Below are positions 24,001 to 37,135 of a stretch of DNA of 64,000 bases, piece after piece. This DNA comes from Amanita rubescens. Its lineage: Eukaryota > Basidiomycota > Agaricomycetes > Agaricales > Amanitaceae. Below the pieces are notes generated by a model that saw only the letters and a program-made list of their open reading frames with translations, ran no database searches and was not told the DNA's origin. The stretch spans positions 1,302,001 to 1,366,000 of the forward strand of contig WION01000001.1 in NCBI GenBank assembly GCA_015039365.1, given 5' to 3'. Within the stretch, counting starts at the first letter, position 1, and every line of letters begins with the position of its first letter. The position numbers and the translations under genes are program-made.

Positions 24001-25597
24001 ATGACCTGCATACATACAGGGAAATCGAGCCCTTCCTCTGAGACAGCTGTCGTAACCACTTATAACACTTTAATACATTGAAACTGGTGTAAAAAATCGA
24101 CTTACGCGTGTTAATGGTGCCATCGCGGAAAGCTTTCAAGCTATCGCCTGTATTGGCTCCCATACTTGATGATAGTCCCTCGTTGTTGACACCTTCACCG
24201 ACAAAGTGTCCTGATCGGATTTTACCAGTTAATTCTGGTATCATGGGGAGGATTCTGGCCAAGCACGCGGCTACTTGGCGCTGCTCTACAAATACAATGG
24301 CCTGGAAGGAAACAGAATAGTGCGAGAGTAATATGTCGACAAGAGCCTTGACTTTTGGAGTACACCAAGATTGCGGAACGGGTATTGGGATTTCAGCTTG
24401 GGGATCTTTTGGGAAGAAGCTATCGAAATCATCAAGGACCTCTCTGATGGGATTTAAACTATGTATTGACTCCAAGGATACTTTTGTCGGTAGAAAATGA
24501 TGAGTTATTGGGTTCCCATGCTCGAGGCAGTGTTGTGACTTGAAGACATTCTGTGTAAAGAAAAAGGGAGGCGGAATATGGTCCCAGATTATACAACGTG
24601 CTATGATATCGCCCTTCGGTATTGGACCAGGAAAAGTCGGACATTTCACGAATATCGGATTCAAAGACTTTGATACAAGTATAAATGGAGGGCGACGGAA
24701 AGTCTGAGTCGCCTGGAGGGGATGCATATGTCTTCACAATCTGTTTTGACATCAACTCATCAGTCGTCGGGATAGGACGGTGGGACAAACCTCGACGGGC
24801 CTGGGTGCATGCTCTTGAAGTTCGCTGTAGTTCTCTATGACGCCAACGACTTTGCAACCCATGTTCGCTTCTAAAAGTTCCAACGATCTGGTTGGATTCT
24901 TCGGATCCCAGATTGGCGACGCAGTCATTCCAAATATCTTAGGTCTTGACGTAGAATTCACCAGGAGGCATTCGCGTAGGATGCCGTTATAAGGGTGGTT
25001 CTTCCGCGCATGGTGGCACTCGTCGAACACCATTAAACTGACTTTGTCTATACTCCAGAGAGAATGAGTAACAATATTGAGGAATATCTGCGCTGAGTTT
25101 CCGATGGCAGATTATTAGACATCGATTGTAAACCGACTGCTTCACCTGTCATCACGAAGACATCGTAATCTTTGAATCTTTGCTTCCAGGCCTTGCGGTC
25201 CGAAAGATCGAGGTCGAGTGCACCGAACAGTTTGATAACGCGCAGTGAGGTATACTTGGCGATGTAATCACCCTGTTGCTGTACCAGGGCCACTCTAGGC
25301 ACCAGGAAAATGATCGCTTTGCCTTCGTGCTCTTTTTGCGCAGCTATCCATTTGATGAGAAGAAGGCTTATGAAAGTTTTTCCTGAGCCAGTATCCAAGG
25401 CGGCGATTATGTTATCTGGTAGAGAGTCGTGTGAGATACGGAATCGGCCTGTCCATAAAGTGATTTATACCCTGACGAGCACGCCTAAAGACTTCTTCCT
25501 GGTAGCGCCGTGGAACTAGTGAGCCAAGGTCCTGCAGCGTGGGTGCCGAACTCATCTCTGCGTGCATCGCACGACGCACGCAGCGATTGTTTACCAT
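21044..25597 (-). CDS. Dicer-like ribonuclease III
   Basis: Domain order is that of a Dicer. The helicase has DTGSGKT (Walker A), VFDECHHARKNHPY (DECH box) and MTASPIWDP. The helicase C part has FVEQRQVAACLARILP and MVGYIQSRGRARNKTS. A Dicer dimerisation domain is around NYDNAIGLLNRLCALIP to KRAVAFLAARRLHEL. A PAZ-like region follows, then two RNase III domains. RNase IIIa has RLETLGDAVLQL and DSMEAILGASF; RNase IIIb has RLEFLGDAVLSL and DVLESLIGAVY. Catalytic acidic residues are present in both, so it should dice dsRNA for RNA interference. After hand-splicing, three single extra bases remain near 22565, 21468 and 21383-21385; each shifts the frame by +1. About ten introns. The Met at 25555 is an alternative start. 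Confidence 0.92.
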
Positions 25598-25846
25598 CTA
25601 TATTTCTCGATGGCATCAACATTATTATTGTAACAACTTGCAGTACATCTAATTCTAAATATTATCTATACATGAACTAAAGGGAACGCATACAGAAAGT
25701 GGTACATTGAAGAGAAGATACATGGGTGGGGAACTTTAAATAACCGAAAACGGAACAGAGCAAAGAATGGAAGCAAAATTTGATACATGGATTGTGTTCA
25801 ACCACACCTGTTGATCAAAGTGTGATGTAGGAAGTTGGTGACTAGA

Positions 25847-28545
25847 TCAAGCCAACTCTTGACGGGTGATGCTATGGATCCTGTGCTCGTCCACTAGCCA
25901 CGCCCCGTCTTGTTCTTCCTCTTTTTCGAGCTTTTCAAGCTCTTCGTCTTCCAACTGGCACGTGTGTTCATCGAGATTCCTCCGCCTCATCGTCGCGAAT
26001 AGCGTCCTGCTGATGTTCAAAACTTCCGAGCTCGTCAACGAAGTCATGCTCAGCATTCGCAGAGGTTATTGCAAGTGCTATATCTTTGTCAATGCCCATG
26101 CCTTTCATCCAGGGATCGCTCCAAATATCTGCTATTCGTGCACGCTTGGCTGGGTCGCGCACCAGTAATTTCTCTACGATCATTCTGGCACCACGACTCA
26201 GAGCCAACCTGGGGCCGATTAGCTCTTCTTTAGGGAGAGGCACATCGTTCCCAAGCTCAGGCCAGCTATACTCTCCCTTGGCGATCCGCATGAGCCATTG
26301 CCTTCTCTGAGTCCTGTTGTGTATTCTGCGGCCCCTCTCACCAGCAATGTTGTTTCCGTCAGCTCCTGCCTCTTCATCATGTGCGACACCTTCACCGAAA
26401 GGTAATCTTCGTGCAACAAGAGCATAAAGTACGACCCCGCATGCCCATGCGTCTGTCTCTCGCGCATCGTAGACGCCATTGTTATTGACCCCGTCTGAAT
26501 CACCAGCACTTGTAAGCCGCGATCTTCCACCACCAGTGACTAACTCAGGCGCGGCATACGCTTCGCTGCCACATCGAGTCATAAGCAGTTCAACTTCTCC
26601 ATTAGGGGATAGGTCCACGAAACGGGACAAGCCAAAGTCGCTCAACCTTATTAATGGAGTGGGAGGGGCTGGAAGATCATCGAGACTTGGTCGCGGAGAT
26701 TCTGGACCAAGAATAGAAAAGGCGGAAGTCGTAAGAAGAATATCTAATGCATAGTGAGGTTTTAAGTGCAAAGTTAGTATTTGCGACTGACTTTCTAATT
26801 TGATGTCTCGATGAACGAGGCCAACGCCGTGCATCCATCCGACAGCTTTACACAGTTCACACCATATTCTCCTTAAGACATCTTCACCTTCAACGGAGGG
26901 ATTAAGTAATAATATAAAAATTAAAAAGGCGATCTCACCGAGTTTATGCCACATCGTATCAGAGTTGACGAAGCCTAGGAGATCTCCGCCCGACAAGTAA
27001 GGAAAGACGAGCACATAATGTGTGGGTGTGGACAGGTGTGAAAGTAATGGTGTTATGTTGGGGTGCGAGATATGCTAGTAATATTTCAATTAGAAATCAG
27101 CCATACGCAGGAAAATGATAGATCAGGAAAACATGTGATGAAGGGACACGATGGAGTGCAGTTGCCTTTAATGTAAAACATGTCGTGTGCCTTGGCACCT
27201 GTTGTGCAACACGTGCAGGAACATTCGGGGCTCGAGCGCCATTGCCATTCAAGAATATCCCCAAATAATCACACGGGTGGGAGAGCCATACAGGTATTGA
27301 TAAACTCACCCGAAGCACCTCTACCTCCCGCACAAAAGCTACGCGTTCTTTTTCTGCGTCCCTTTGATTTCCGGCGCCTCGTGGTGTAAGCTTGACTGCC
27401 ACGAGTCTTCCACTACTTTTCTTGCTTGAGGCCCTCCTGTGCAGATTTCTCTCCTTCGATAAAACGGTAGTTACCTTGCCGGAAAGTGACCCCACACGAG
27501 CAAGATTGGCACCTAATCCGAGCTCATGGGATCCATTGTCCTCGGCATCTGATGAATCGCAAGATTCAATGCGGACGCCACCCATCTCTCCATCCCTCTC
27601 ATCTACAAGATACGACCCATCCATCAAGCGAATGTTACCTCGAGACGGTTTCGTCCCACGAACTCTCGCCCTCAACCGTTTCAAACTGGTGTTTCTGGAT
27701 ACATCCGCTAGCGTTTCAATAGTGGGCAGCGAAACGTGAACAGCATCGGAAGGCGCCGAAGAGGGATACCCCCGACTGGCACGCTTCCTCAACTCGCGTA
27801 GGTTACGCTTCGCCTTAAGGGACATGGGTAATGGTGACTGGTCTTCTGCAAGCCAGACTGAGGAGAATGTGCCATGGCCAAGGCTTCGCAAGAGCCTCAA
27901 AGTCGTATCAGTGTTCTGGCCAGTAATATATGTCTGCGGGGGGGACGTAGACAAGTCCGATGTTGCCGATGATGCTGATGTGGAGCTCGATAGAGAGGGT
28001 GCAATTATAGAGATGTGTGGATCAACGTCCACGCTGTCCAATGCAGCACCTGTACCAGGAGGGACGGGGCGGAGTTCAAGTGCTTGACTATTAGAACCAG
28101 TGAAGAACGGACCAGGCGTGGCACTGATTGGCCGTGGAGTAGGCTCACTGCTTGGTGATAAGAATAACGATTGGCTATCGTGTAGGGGTAAATGGTGCTT
28201 GTCTAGGTCAAGGAGCGGACGTCGACCACTGTCTCTGAAACTAGCAAGCTCCGAAGGTGATGGCCGGGTCCTCAGGTTACTCGGGGGACTTGGGGTAGAC
28301 GAGATGTTGGCGTTCGCATTCGTTTTCTGCCTCACAACAGGCTCTGGGGAATGCGAACGGGTGGAAAAAGGAGATGCAAAGAAAGCATGGGTCTTGGAGG
28401 CGGACGTGGGAGAAGAATGAAAGGAAAAAGATGAAGAAACGTCGGAAAATGTCGAGGCAAGGGAAGAGGATGAGGTACTCAGAGAGGGAATACGAGAGCG
28501 CGGAGGACTCGCCATCCCCAACGATAACGAATGAGTCGCCTGCAT
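25847..28545 (-). CDS. Serine/threonine protein kinase with long disordered N-terminus
   Basis: About 190 Ser/Pro-rich residues precede the kinase domain. The domain starts TLRLLRSLGHGTFSSVWLAED (Gly loop) and has a large insert before VAVKLTPRG (catalytic Lys). It continues YVLVFPYLSGGDLLGFV, GLVHRDIKLENILL (HRD), LSDFGLSRF (DFG), EAYAAPELV (APE) and DAWACGVVLYALVARRLPFGEG. All catalytic residues are intact, so it is an active kinase of CAMK-like appearance; the substrate is unknown. The long insert between Gly loop and Lys (about 160 residues, basic, Ser-rich) is unusual. The frame stops at 25968 after EEAEESR-like sequence. An acidic continuation (LEKLEKEEEQDGAWLVDEH...ITRQELA, stop 25847) is in the +1 frame and looks like the true C-terminus, suggesting another extra base near 25985. 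Confidence 0.82.
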
Positions 28546-28621
28546 CGGCGCGACGTCGACGGCCGCACGAGAATGACGCTCTTACTTCTCATGTCACGTG
28601 CTATCTACCAATCACATACCG

Positions 28622-30200
28622 CTACTCCATCTTGCCTTTCCTGCCGGACCTTAGTCCTCCTGCCAGCCACAATGCCGAGAACAATAGGAACCCAACGCTC
28701 GTGCTCATCGCTCCCATGTAGTATGGCCATGCTGCGCTTAGGAATCGCGGATACCCGTCATGACGCGGTGGAACAATAGCCACAGTCGTTGAACTTTGCA
28801 AATACGTTATCCTGGAGCGCGCGTGAGATTTCATTCCCAAGATCACTGTCATTGCACTCACCCTTTTCTGCGGTAGTTGATGACAAATTTAAAAACTCCG
28901 TGCCGATCCGGCGCTCGGAACGTTACAGAATATTTCCCTCCTGACCCAGAAGAGGGGCGGAGAGCAGTACGTATATGAGGATCAAGCATCGTGAATTCTA
29001 GTTGAAGGTCTTGCAACCCTGAATGTGGCACCCATGTAGATGTATGCGGTTCATATTTAGAGATGTATGCCGTGAATTCCTTGTAAAACGCATCAGCTGC
29101 CGAAAACGATATATACGTAAACTCTTACAATCTGGTCGTTGACCGTGTACCTATCTGGCGATGTCGTGGCATTTAGACCATGGTGTTCAACCTTGTCAAT
29201 TCGGAAGACGTTGGATTCCTGGAAGGTCCAGGCAGTAACATCTTTGGCCAACTGTATGTTTCCGGATTTGATTCCACTGTAAAATAAGAATCAACGTCAT
29301 AACCTCAAACTTGTCATCAGAGTGACGTACGGGCCAACCTCCTTCTGCGCAAAGTTGTCGCTGAATAACTCTGCACCTCCTACGAACGTCACGCGGGCGT
29401 TATTCAATGCTTGAAAACCTGTAACAATGCCAAGTTGACTTCCAGCCCAGAGTCCTTCGCCTCCTTTCTCCGCCGCCTCAACTAGCACATCTGCAGAGCT
29501 GTCGAGTTCGCCAGCAAAACTCTGTGGGGGTGCGCGCAGAATGGGAATTAACAATGGATTACTTGCCAGTGCGTGTGGTGCGCCGGTGAACCAGATAGGT
29601 TGTAAGCCGTTTGTCAATATGGGATGCTCACTAGGCGGAGATACAGGTATAACGGTAGGGCCTTCTTGACGTTCAGGGAAGTAGGAAATGAGCGGCGAAC
29701 TTGGGGGTGGAAGAATAAGGGAAAATTCTGCAGCAAGCGTCGAAAGCGGTGTTTGCTTTTGAGGTAAGGCGACAAGGATGTTGACGTTCCGCGAAAGGGC
29801 CTCAATAAGAGCCTGCGGCATAAGGTCCTGACCCAGGTCTGTTCTCGTCAAAGATGTACCGTTATTGCAAAGCCCAACCACATACGTTTTGTCTCCGGCG
29901 CGAGGATAATGAGGTGAGCAAAGGACGGAGAGTCGTATTCTACCAAAGGCGGACTCGCGGCCTTGGGCGCACGGAAGGTCAAGTTATATCCCCTGTCTGT
30001 GGCGGCTTAGCTGGTTCTGCGCGTACGATGACCCGCGCTTATACACACCTCTCAAATTCTGAAAGAAAATGGAGTAGTTTTGTTGCAGCTCTGGTTCCAC
30101 TACAACCTAGGATGCCATCCCCGCTGCTTGACTTGGCTTGAGTTCCAGCAAATAGGACGGCTGCGAGCCAAAGGAACCGTTTCAAGAGCAACATTGGCAT
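28622..30200 (-). CDS. WBP1: Oligosaccharyltransferase 48 kDa subunit (WBP1/OST48), apparent +1 frameshift near N-terminus
   Basis: A signal peptide (LLLKRFLWLAAVLFAGTQA) precedes VVVEPELQQNYSIFFQNLR, DRGYNLTFRAPKAASPPLVEYD and FAHLIILAPE. Next come MPQALIEALSRNVNILVALPQKQTP and the hallmark VTFVGGAELFSDNFAQKE. The C-terminal part has VPPRHDGYPRFLSAAWPYY, a membrane segment (VGFLLFSALWLAGGL) and a basic end. This is the OST48/WBP1 subunit of the ER oligosaccharyltransferase, which N-glycosylates secretory proteins. Joining the signal peptide exon to VVVEPEL requires skipping one extra base at 30106-30107 (coding CTA-G-GTT); no intron explains it. All other exon joins checked keep the frame. 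Start is the first Met before the signal peptide. Confidence 0.9.
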
Positions 30201-30548
30201 ACACGAGACTAGCTACGGTGTTGTTTGCACCAGCAACTTCCACGTCAAGTGCTAAAATTAGAAGATATTTGGTTCTGCTTGTTTACTTCGGGCAACAAGA
30301 AGCGCGAATTCTCTAGCACTGGCGCATGAAGGAAAAGGAAAAAATAGCGTAAAGGATTTCAATGCTATAGGATCTATGGCCCGCCATCAAAGGGGTATGG
30401 ACGTATATGAACACCGAATATCGTTTCGGTTCTCTGGTGATCGGTAACTTGTCAACATATATTATATAAACTCCGCCCAAATTCCCGCCGGTAACACGTC
30501 TTCTGTTCAGCTTCTCTCATCGTTAACGACCCAGTGTGTTAGGAAATC
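30201..30548. promoter_or_regulatory. Divergent promoter region between WBP1 and adenylate kinase
   Basis: These 348 bp separate two head-to-head housekeeping genes and must hold both promoters. An AT-rich TATATTATATAAA lies at about 30458-30470, upstream of the adenylate kinase start. No open frame of note. Confidence 0.5.
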
Positions 30549-31478
<930 letters not shown>

Positions 31479-31661
31479 GGCATCCGATCACGGGACACCC
31501 GGACCGGACGCTTGGCTGCAATAGATAGGCGTGTAGAGAACACCTGGCCTGCTGCTAAAAGGGGCCGTCATACTAATCTCTCTATCGCCGCGGGCACACG
31601 CTGTGCCGAGGGAATGCCTTGATGCTATGTTAATGTATCACACGTACCACGAAGCTCCGTA

Positions 31662-33851
31662 ATGTCAGCAAGGCTTAATCGCAGGTCGGCAAATGTCCTC
31701 CAGAGAGGCGCTGCTTGTCTAGCTTGCAGGTATGTCCTCGTTACCTGCTCTTTGACTCACTGATTTACTTCTATTTAGAAAGCGCAAACTCGTAAGTCCT
31801 TTACCCATCCAGCCCTTTTTTTCCCTGCACGTTGGCTCCAGAAATGTGATAGTACAAAACCCATCTGCCAACCATGCAGCAGAATGAACAGGACCGTAGA
31901 ATGCATCTACGATGAGAAGCCTAAGAGTAGAAATCAGTTGCTAAGGGAGAAGCTTTCGCTGCTAGAAGAACACGTGCGGATGCTCGAGTCCTATGAGGGT
32001 AGACATCCGCCAGATTTGGCGCCCTCCTCACCCAGCTGGCGCAGTGCTGCCGCCGGCGCTATGCCGGACGATTACGTTGCTGGCTTTTCCTGTATTTTTC
32101 CAAGTAAATCACGATGGCTGCGCCGCACGCCGCAACCAGACGACTCCATCGATTCTATCAAACTTTCCGAATCACCACCCGATTCACCCGAAATTCCATA
32201 TGCTTGGCATTCGCCAGAAAATTTCCCAGTTTACATACAAGATTTTCCCGAATTCTCATCTTATCCGTTGGATCCTTCGCCTCTTTCAGTCTGGCACATT
32301 CTACACGATCTGCCAGAGTCTGTATTACAGGAGACAAGCAGCTTCCTGTCAGTTCAGAGCTCTTTAATTAATCGGTGTTCACTAATGAATACTGTAGGCT
32401 TGAACGATTTGTTGAATACCGTGAACATTGCTGGTTCTACTCTGATGTACAGAGACTCCAGAAGTCACTGCAATCACATGGAGTCACAGATGACTGTCCT
32501 CACCCCGCGCTCCTCAACGCCGTTTTCCTCTTGGCATGCCATTTTTCTCGTTCTTCATTTTGCTCCAAGCTAGAGCCCTTATTCCTTGCGCGAACGTTGC
32601 ATCAGATTGCCATCGCACTTGATCGCACCGATCGCCTTGTGGACATCGTACAAGCAACATGTCTGCTTGCCATTTATTTTTATCTCAACTGTCAGATATC
32701 AGATGGGTATCGTCAAGCCTTTTCCGCTGTCAGACTCGCGACAGCATTAGGTTTGCATCAGATTGATATAACGAGGGTTGGTATATCCACCCACTTGTGG
32801 GTTGATCCAAAGGAAGAGCAGCAGCAGGGACAGAAAATCCATGCTTTCTGGCAAACATATATGGTCGACCGCTATTGGTCGACCGTATATAACTTACAAT
32901 CGGCTTTGCCAGAGTTCTGTGGCCTGTGTGAGCGAATTACAACCCCTCTACCGGAAACAGCTGAAACACTCGATTCTGTGAGTAAAGATACCATCTATTC
33001 GCTGCTCCCTAATTTTCCCTATCTTCAGATTCTAACTCTAAAGGGACGCCACCCTCATGTTTCGATTCGTCAACCATCCAGTTTCCCGCAATCATCGCCA
33101 TTATCAACATCAACCCTCAAGATATTGGCTGCCGGTCTGTATGAGAAAACTCATCGGTTATGCAATGCTTGTAAGTTGGCTTGCTGCGTTTTAAAAATTT
33201 AAAGCCATCTCACGGATCATAACTACGGATTTTAACAGCACCAGACGAGAAAAATAGTGCTTACTGGTCTGAGTGTCAGGCAGCCGAATACGACGTGCAG
33301 TGGTTTTTAGCAGTCCTCCCACGGCATGAAATATGGCCAGCGTCTTCTTCTATGTTTGACGTCGACGTGTTCACCTTGTGGACGCTCATACATGTATCAA
33401 ATATGCACCTACAGCAAGCCTTGAAGCTAACGGGGGAAATGCTACGATCAGGCTTCAGTGTTCTTGCCATGCTCCGACACCTTGAGCAAGACGACTATCA
33501 ACTACTTGACCCGATAATTTGCGTGAGTGTTAAGTCACGCTCGAATTAAATCACAATTTATTTACCCCGGGTATCCCGACCACTAGGCCTGTTGGTATCA
33601 TGTGGCCAAAGTATTTGCTATTATATTGGCTGATGCCGCGACGAGTTCGGTAATGGCATCGGATATGGAAAGGTCCCTCCATGACGTCGAAAAAGGAATC
33701 CTCTCCATAAACTCGGCTTTGCACGAATTCGCAAAGTACTGTCCGCTATCTGGTAAAGGCTTGTTATGAACGACTGATTCAGAACTAACATCAATCAATA
33801 GGATGCCTCGCCGCAAAATGCGATTCGATCATGAATATGGGGGAAATATGA
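31662..33851 (+). CDS. Zn2Cys6 fungal transcription factor
   Basis: The zinc cluster is built from three exons: AACLACR, a 13-nt micro-exon at 31779-31791, then KCDSTKPICQPCSRMNRTVECIY. Together they give the C-x2-C-x6-C...C-x2-C...C array. A short coiled-coil linker follows (QLLREKLSLLEEHVRMLE), as in dimerising Gal4-type factors. The middle homology (fungal_trans) region has HPALLNAVFLLACHFS, ARTLHQIAIALDRTDRLVDIVQATCLLAIYFY and AFSAVRLATALGLHQID. It binds DNA in the nucleus; targets are unknown. The last intron is ambiguous: without splicing it ends shortly after KYCPLSGKGLL, with a GTAAAG...TAG intron it ends at 33851. The latter is used here because it has a good branch site. Confidence 0.88.
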
Positions 33852-34612
33852 GAACAAATGTACACGTATTTACATGCACCACAGTATCCGATTAAGATCC
33901 ATGTCATTGCGTCATGGTGCCTCTTGGCAGTTGGATCCGTCGACAAATTTCGGCACCAGTTGCGACCTGATCTTGACTTCCACTTTCCATTGACGTATGG
34001 GGAGTCGAATGCGACCTGGGTCTGAGGCAAGTAGGCTGAGCAATGACATACAATCCGGAGCATAGAACAACTTGCGTTCTAAACATTTCTATTTCAATCA
34101 CCACCTTTTGACGCACGTGGTGGTTCAATGTGGCTGACATTGTGGCGTTAGTGAACTTCACCGCTTTCCTTAAGGCTCAAGAGGTTTCTCTGGTCTAACT
34201 CCGTCATCTTTGTCTCTTATTTATTCTCCCAGGTTCTTTGGGAAATAGGTTGGAAAGCAACCTTCGACTCCATCCCGCTCTAACATCCAGGTACGCGTTT
34301 CTAAGAACGCCTAGTAGTATCTATATAAACTCCTCTCCATTTCTCAACGCTGGTCGCAGGCGTCACTTCACCGGTCCGAGGTTACTCTACTGTTACATTC
34401 TTCCTAAGCGAAGCCCGCCGCTTCGTGTGCGGTTACCTGTTTTATTTAGCGTTATCCACTGGCTGGCCTTCTCTATACCAACTGTGAACCCCGCCCGTCT
34501 TCTGGCCACCATTGCACCGACTGGCATACCACTCGCGTCTCCTGTCCCGCCTTCCCGGTATGTCTTGTGACAGATCAAGTCTCCGCATGCGACTGACATC
34601 CACCGCCATTAG
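33852..34612. other. Intergenic region upstream of the PP1 regulator
   Basis: 761 bp separate the transcription factor and PP1-regulator genes, both plus strand. A 110-codon plus-strand frame at 34238-34570 has no family resemblance; it lies where the 5' UTR is expected, so it may be an upstream ORF at most. A TATATAAAC sequence is at about 34321-34329. Confidence 0.45.
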
Positions 34613-36903
34613 ATGATTGCGACTATTCTGTCTTCATCGCATTCCATGCCTCAGACAAAGGACCCTACCATGACGCGTAATTCTAACGCGGCAGGAGCTC
34701 CTCTGCCTCTTATACCACGCAGGGCTAATTCTGCGACGCGCATAGGCAATGTGTCCAATAAGGTTCCTCGCTCGAATATTTCCTTAAATATTGTCCCGCA
34801 AAGTCATCCTGGCGAAGGACATGCTAAGCAGGTCAAAGCGGTTGACCCAGACTCAGGTTTTTCAAGATCTGGGAAAACCGGGGCATCCACTCCTACCGAA
34901 CAAGAGAAGGTTGAACGAGGAACAGAAACCGCTTCAATAATATCAGAACAGTCTGGCGCAATAGGACCAGACACCAATTACAAGAGCAGTCGTGAGTTCG
35001 ACGCACCTGCGCGCCCTCCCTCTCTACAGGTCTATGTGACGACACCGAGCCTAAACAATACTGCGAGAATACGTCACCTTTCTGAATGTCTCAAGCCTGA
35101 CAGGTCACCTCCCGTGCATGATCGCGAGGACGTTCCGCAATCACGACTTGTTCGTAAGAAGTCCGGGCAACTCGTTAAATCTTCTCTCAAAACCTCTACC
35201 TCTTGTTCTAAAAGCGGCCTTTCCATTGTGACCCTAGGCAACACTAGTAAAAGTGAACCTACGACACCAATGCTCACGAAGGTGGTGCACTTCGATCCAC
35301 AATTGGAGCGTGTGAAACTCTTCTTGGCCGAGCAGAAACCTCTTGCAGTTTCCCGCGATGGAAGCCCCACCGACGATACGAGCGGGACAGATAACGATTT
35401 CCCTTCCTTCATTTTTGGGAGCAGCAACGAAAGGAAGTCCGAGAATGCGCTGTCTATGAAGGTTAAAAATATGCCACCGTCAATAAACAAGCTCGCAGAC
35501 GTAGCGCTAGAGGATTTATCTCTCGCTTCCGAAGGAACAGTGATAATTGGTCGGGTTCGACTCAGAAATATCGCATATACCAAGGTCCTGGCGGCTAGAT
35601 TCACATTTGACGATTGGTTAACAACAAGCGAAGTGATAGGGAAATACCTTGCGACTATCGATGTCGCTTTTGATCGCTTTACCTTTATCATCAGACTTCA
35701 GGACATCTTGCCAAGAATCGAAGGCAAGACGCTTATTTTTGCTCTGCGATATGCAGTTGCTGGGAGGGAAATCTGGGATAACAACCATGGTCGAAATTAC
35801 ATTGCAACCTTTTCCAGTAACGTCATCAGTCAAGACGAAGCTGGCTCTAGTCATGGCATCGCAGACTTGCGAAGCAGACTGGAGAAAGTTGCTCGGCGTG
35901 GAGATAGATCTTGCCAGCATAATCAAACCCAGGGAAGTCGCCTCCTTAACGACAGCATGAATGCATTGAGACCGAGCGTATCCCTGACATCGAGATACGA
36001 CCATGAAAGCTCCGTGAAAAGACAGTGGGCACAGTCGACCAAGTCTGAGACGTATCCAGATAAAACAAAACTTGGTGATGTCAATTCGATTCCCTGGCCA
36101 AAGGCGACCAAAGAGGTTGCGCCTTATATGCCTGCGCCTACGCTAGGTTCACCACGGGATCTCGACGCAGACACATTTCAACCCGTCACTCATATCGCAT
36201 CTGACGTGGATCAAATGTCGTTCTTCGTTCCCAGTCGCCCTTTTAGACATCATCAGCGCGGCTACTTTGATGTCAATAGAGGGAACCCTGGGCTCAAGCG
36301 AACTCCTTCTGGGGCACCGCATCGGGATGATGGAATGCCCCTACAAGACAGCACGTTATGCTTAGTTCCTATCGCGAGAAATTGTCACCTTTCGCGAGGC
36401 CCTGAACGGAGTGTCTCTTTGAAGTTAGAGAATTCCGGTTCCGGAAGCGACGAATCTACGCCCTCCATTACCACGCTCTCGACGTCGAGATCAACCACTC
36501 CCTCTCCTTGTCCGACAGAGAACGAGACGGAGGACATGGTGGGAGTTGGTGCCGTTGTTGATCCTGGGTTGAGCCAGAGCCCCACTACACGCTATAGGCA
36601 GTTTATCAACAGGTGAGCTATTCATCAGAGAGAGGAGTGTGATAAACTTACTCGAGCCGCGAAAGATATTGTTTTTTCACTGGATCGGACAACGTCCAAG
36701 GAGCCTTAGAAGAGTTACCCGGGACACCGCCTTCCGTAGATGTTTCATCAAGGTCTCCTCCGCGCTCATGCGAATACCCAATTAGCATAGGCGGCATACC
36801 CCTGCTAACACGATCGCCAATTTCGGCCAGCTATCACATTCTGGGGCCGCTGGACCTCACCGCCAGAGCCTCTGCCGATACCTCCGGCGCTGTTTCACGC
36901 TAA
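34613..36903 (+). CDS. Glycogen-targeting regulatory subunit of protein phosphatase 1 (CBM21 domain)
   Basis: A long disordered N-terminus leads to the PP1-docking RVxF-type motif KVVHF at about residues 223-227. A CBM21 carbohydrate-binding domain follows at about residues 301-400. Its landmarks are GRVRLRNIAYTKVLAARFTFDDWLT, FTFIIRLQDI and the diagnostic REIWDNNHGRNY. This arrangement is that of Gac1/Pig1/PPP1R3 proteins, which bring PP1 to glycogen to activate glycogen synthase. The main exon stops 12 nt into an apparent intron. Splicing GTGAGC (36616) to CTCGAG (36661) opens a further 80 codons ending at 36903, so I extend the gene there. If that intron is not used, the protein is 667 residues. 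Confidence 0.85.
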
Positions 36904-37135
36904 ACTTATCGATTCCCATTTTTTATTTTTCGTCTTGTCACTATACGTTGGACATACGTTGCCCTAGTTTTACTGTGGATTTAGAGGGACAGATATCAAC
37001 ACACCTGTCATGTTTTGTAACAACCGTGGATCATCACTCAAATGTAATCTCCTACAACATTCATTATATTAATTACTATTTACTTTAGCCATACACGAGC
37101 ATTGGATACCTGTATATGATCACCATTGGTATCAA

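Noticed and set aside
35074..35691. 205-codon minus-strand open frame
   Set aside because: Antisense shadow of the PP1 regulatory subunit; composition follows the complementary codons.
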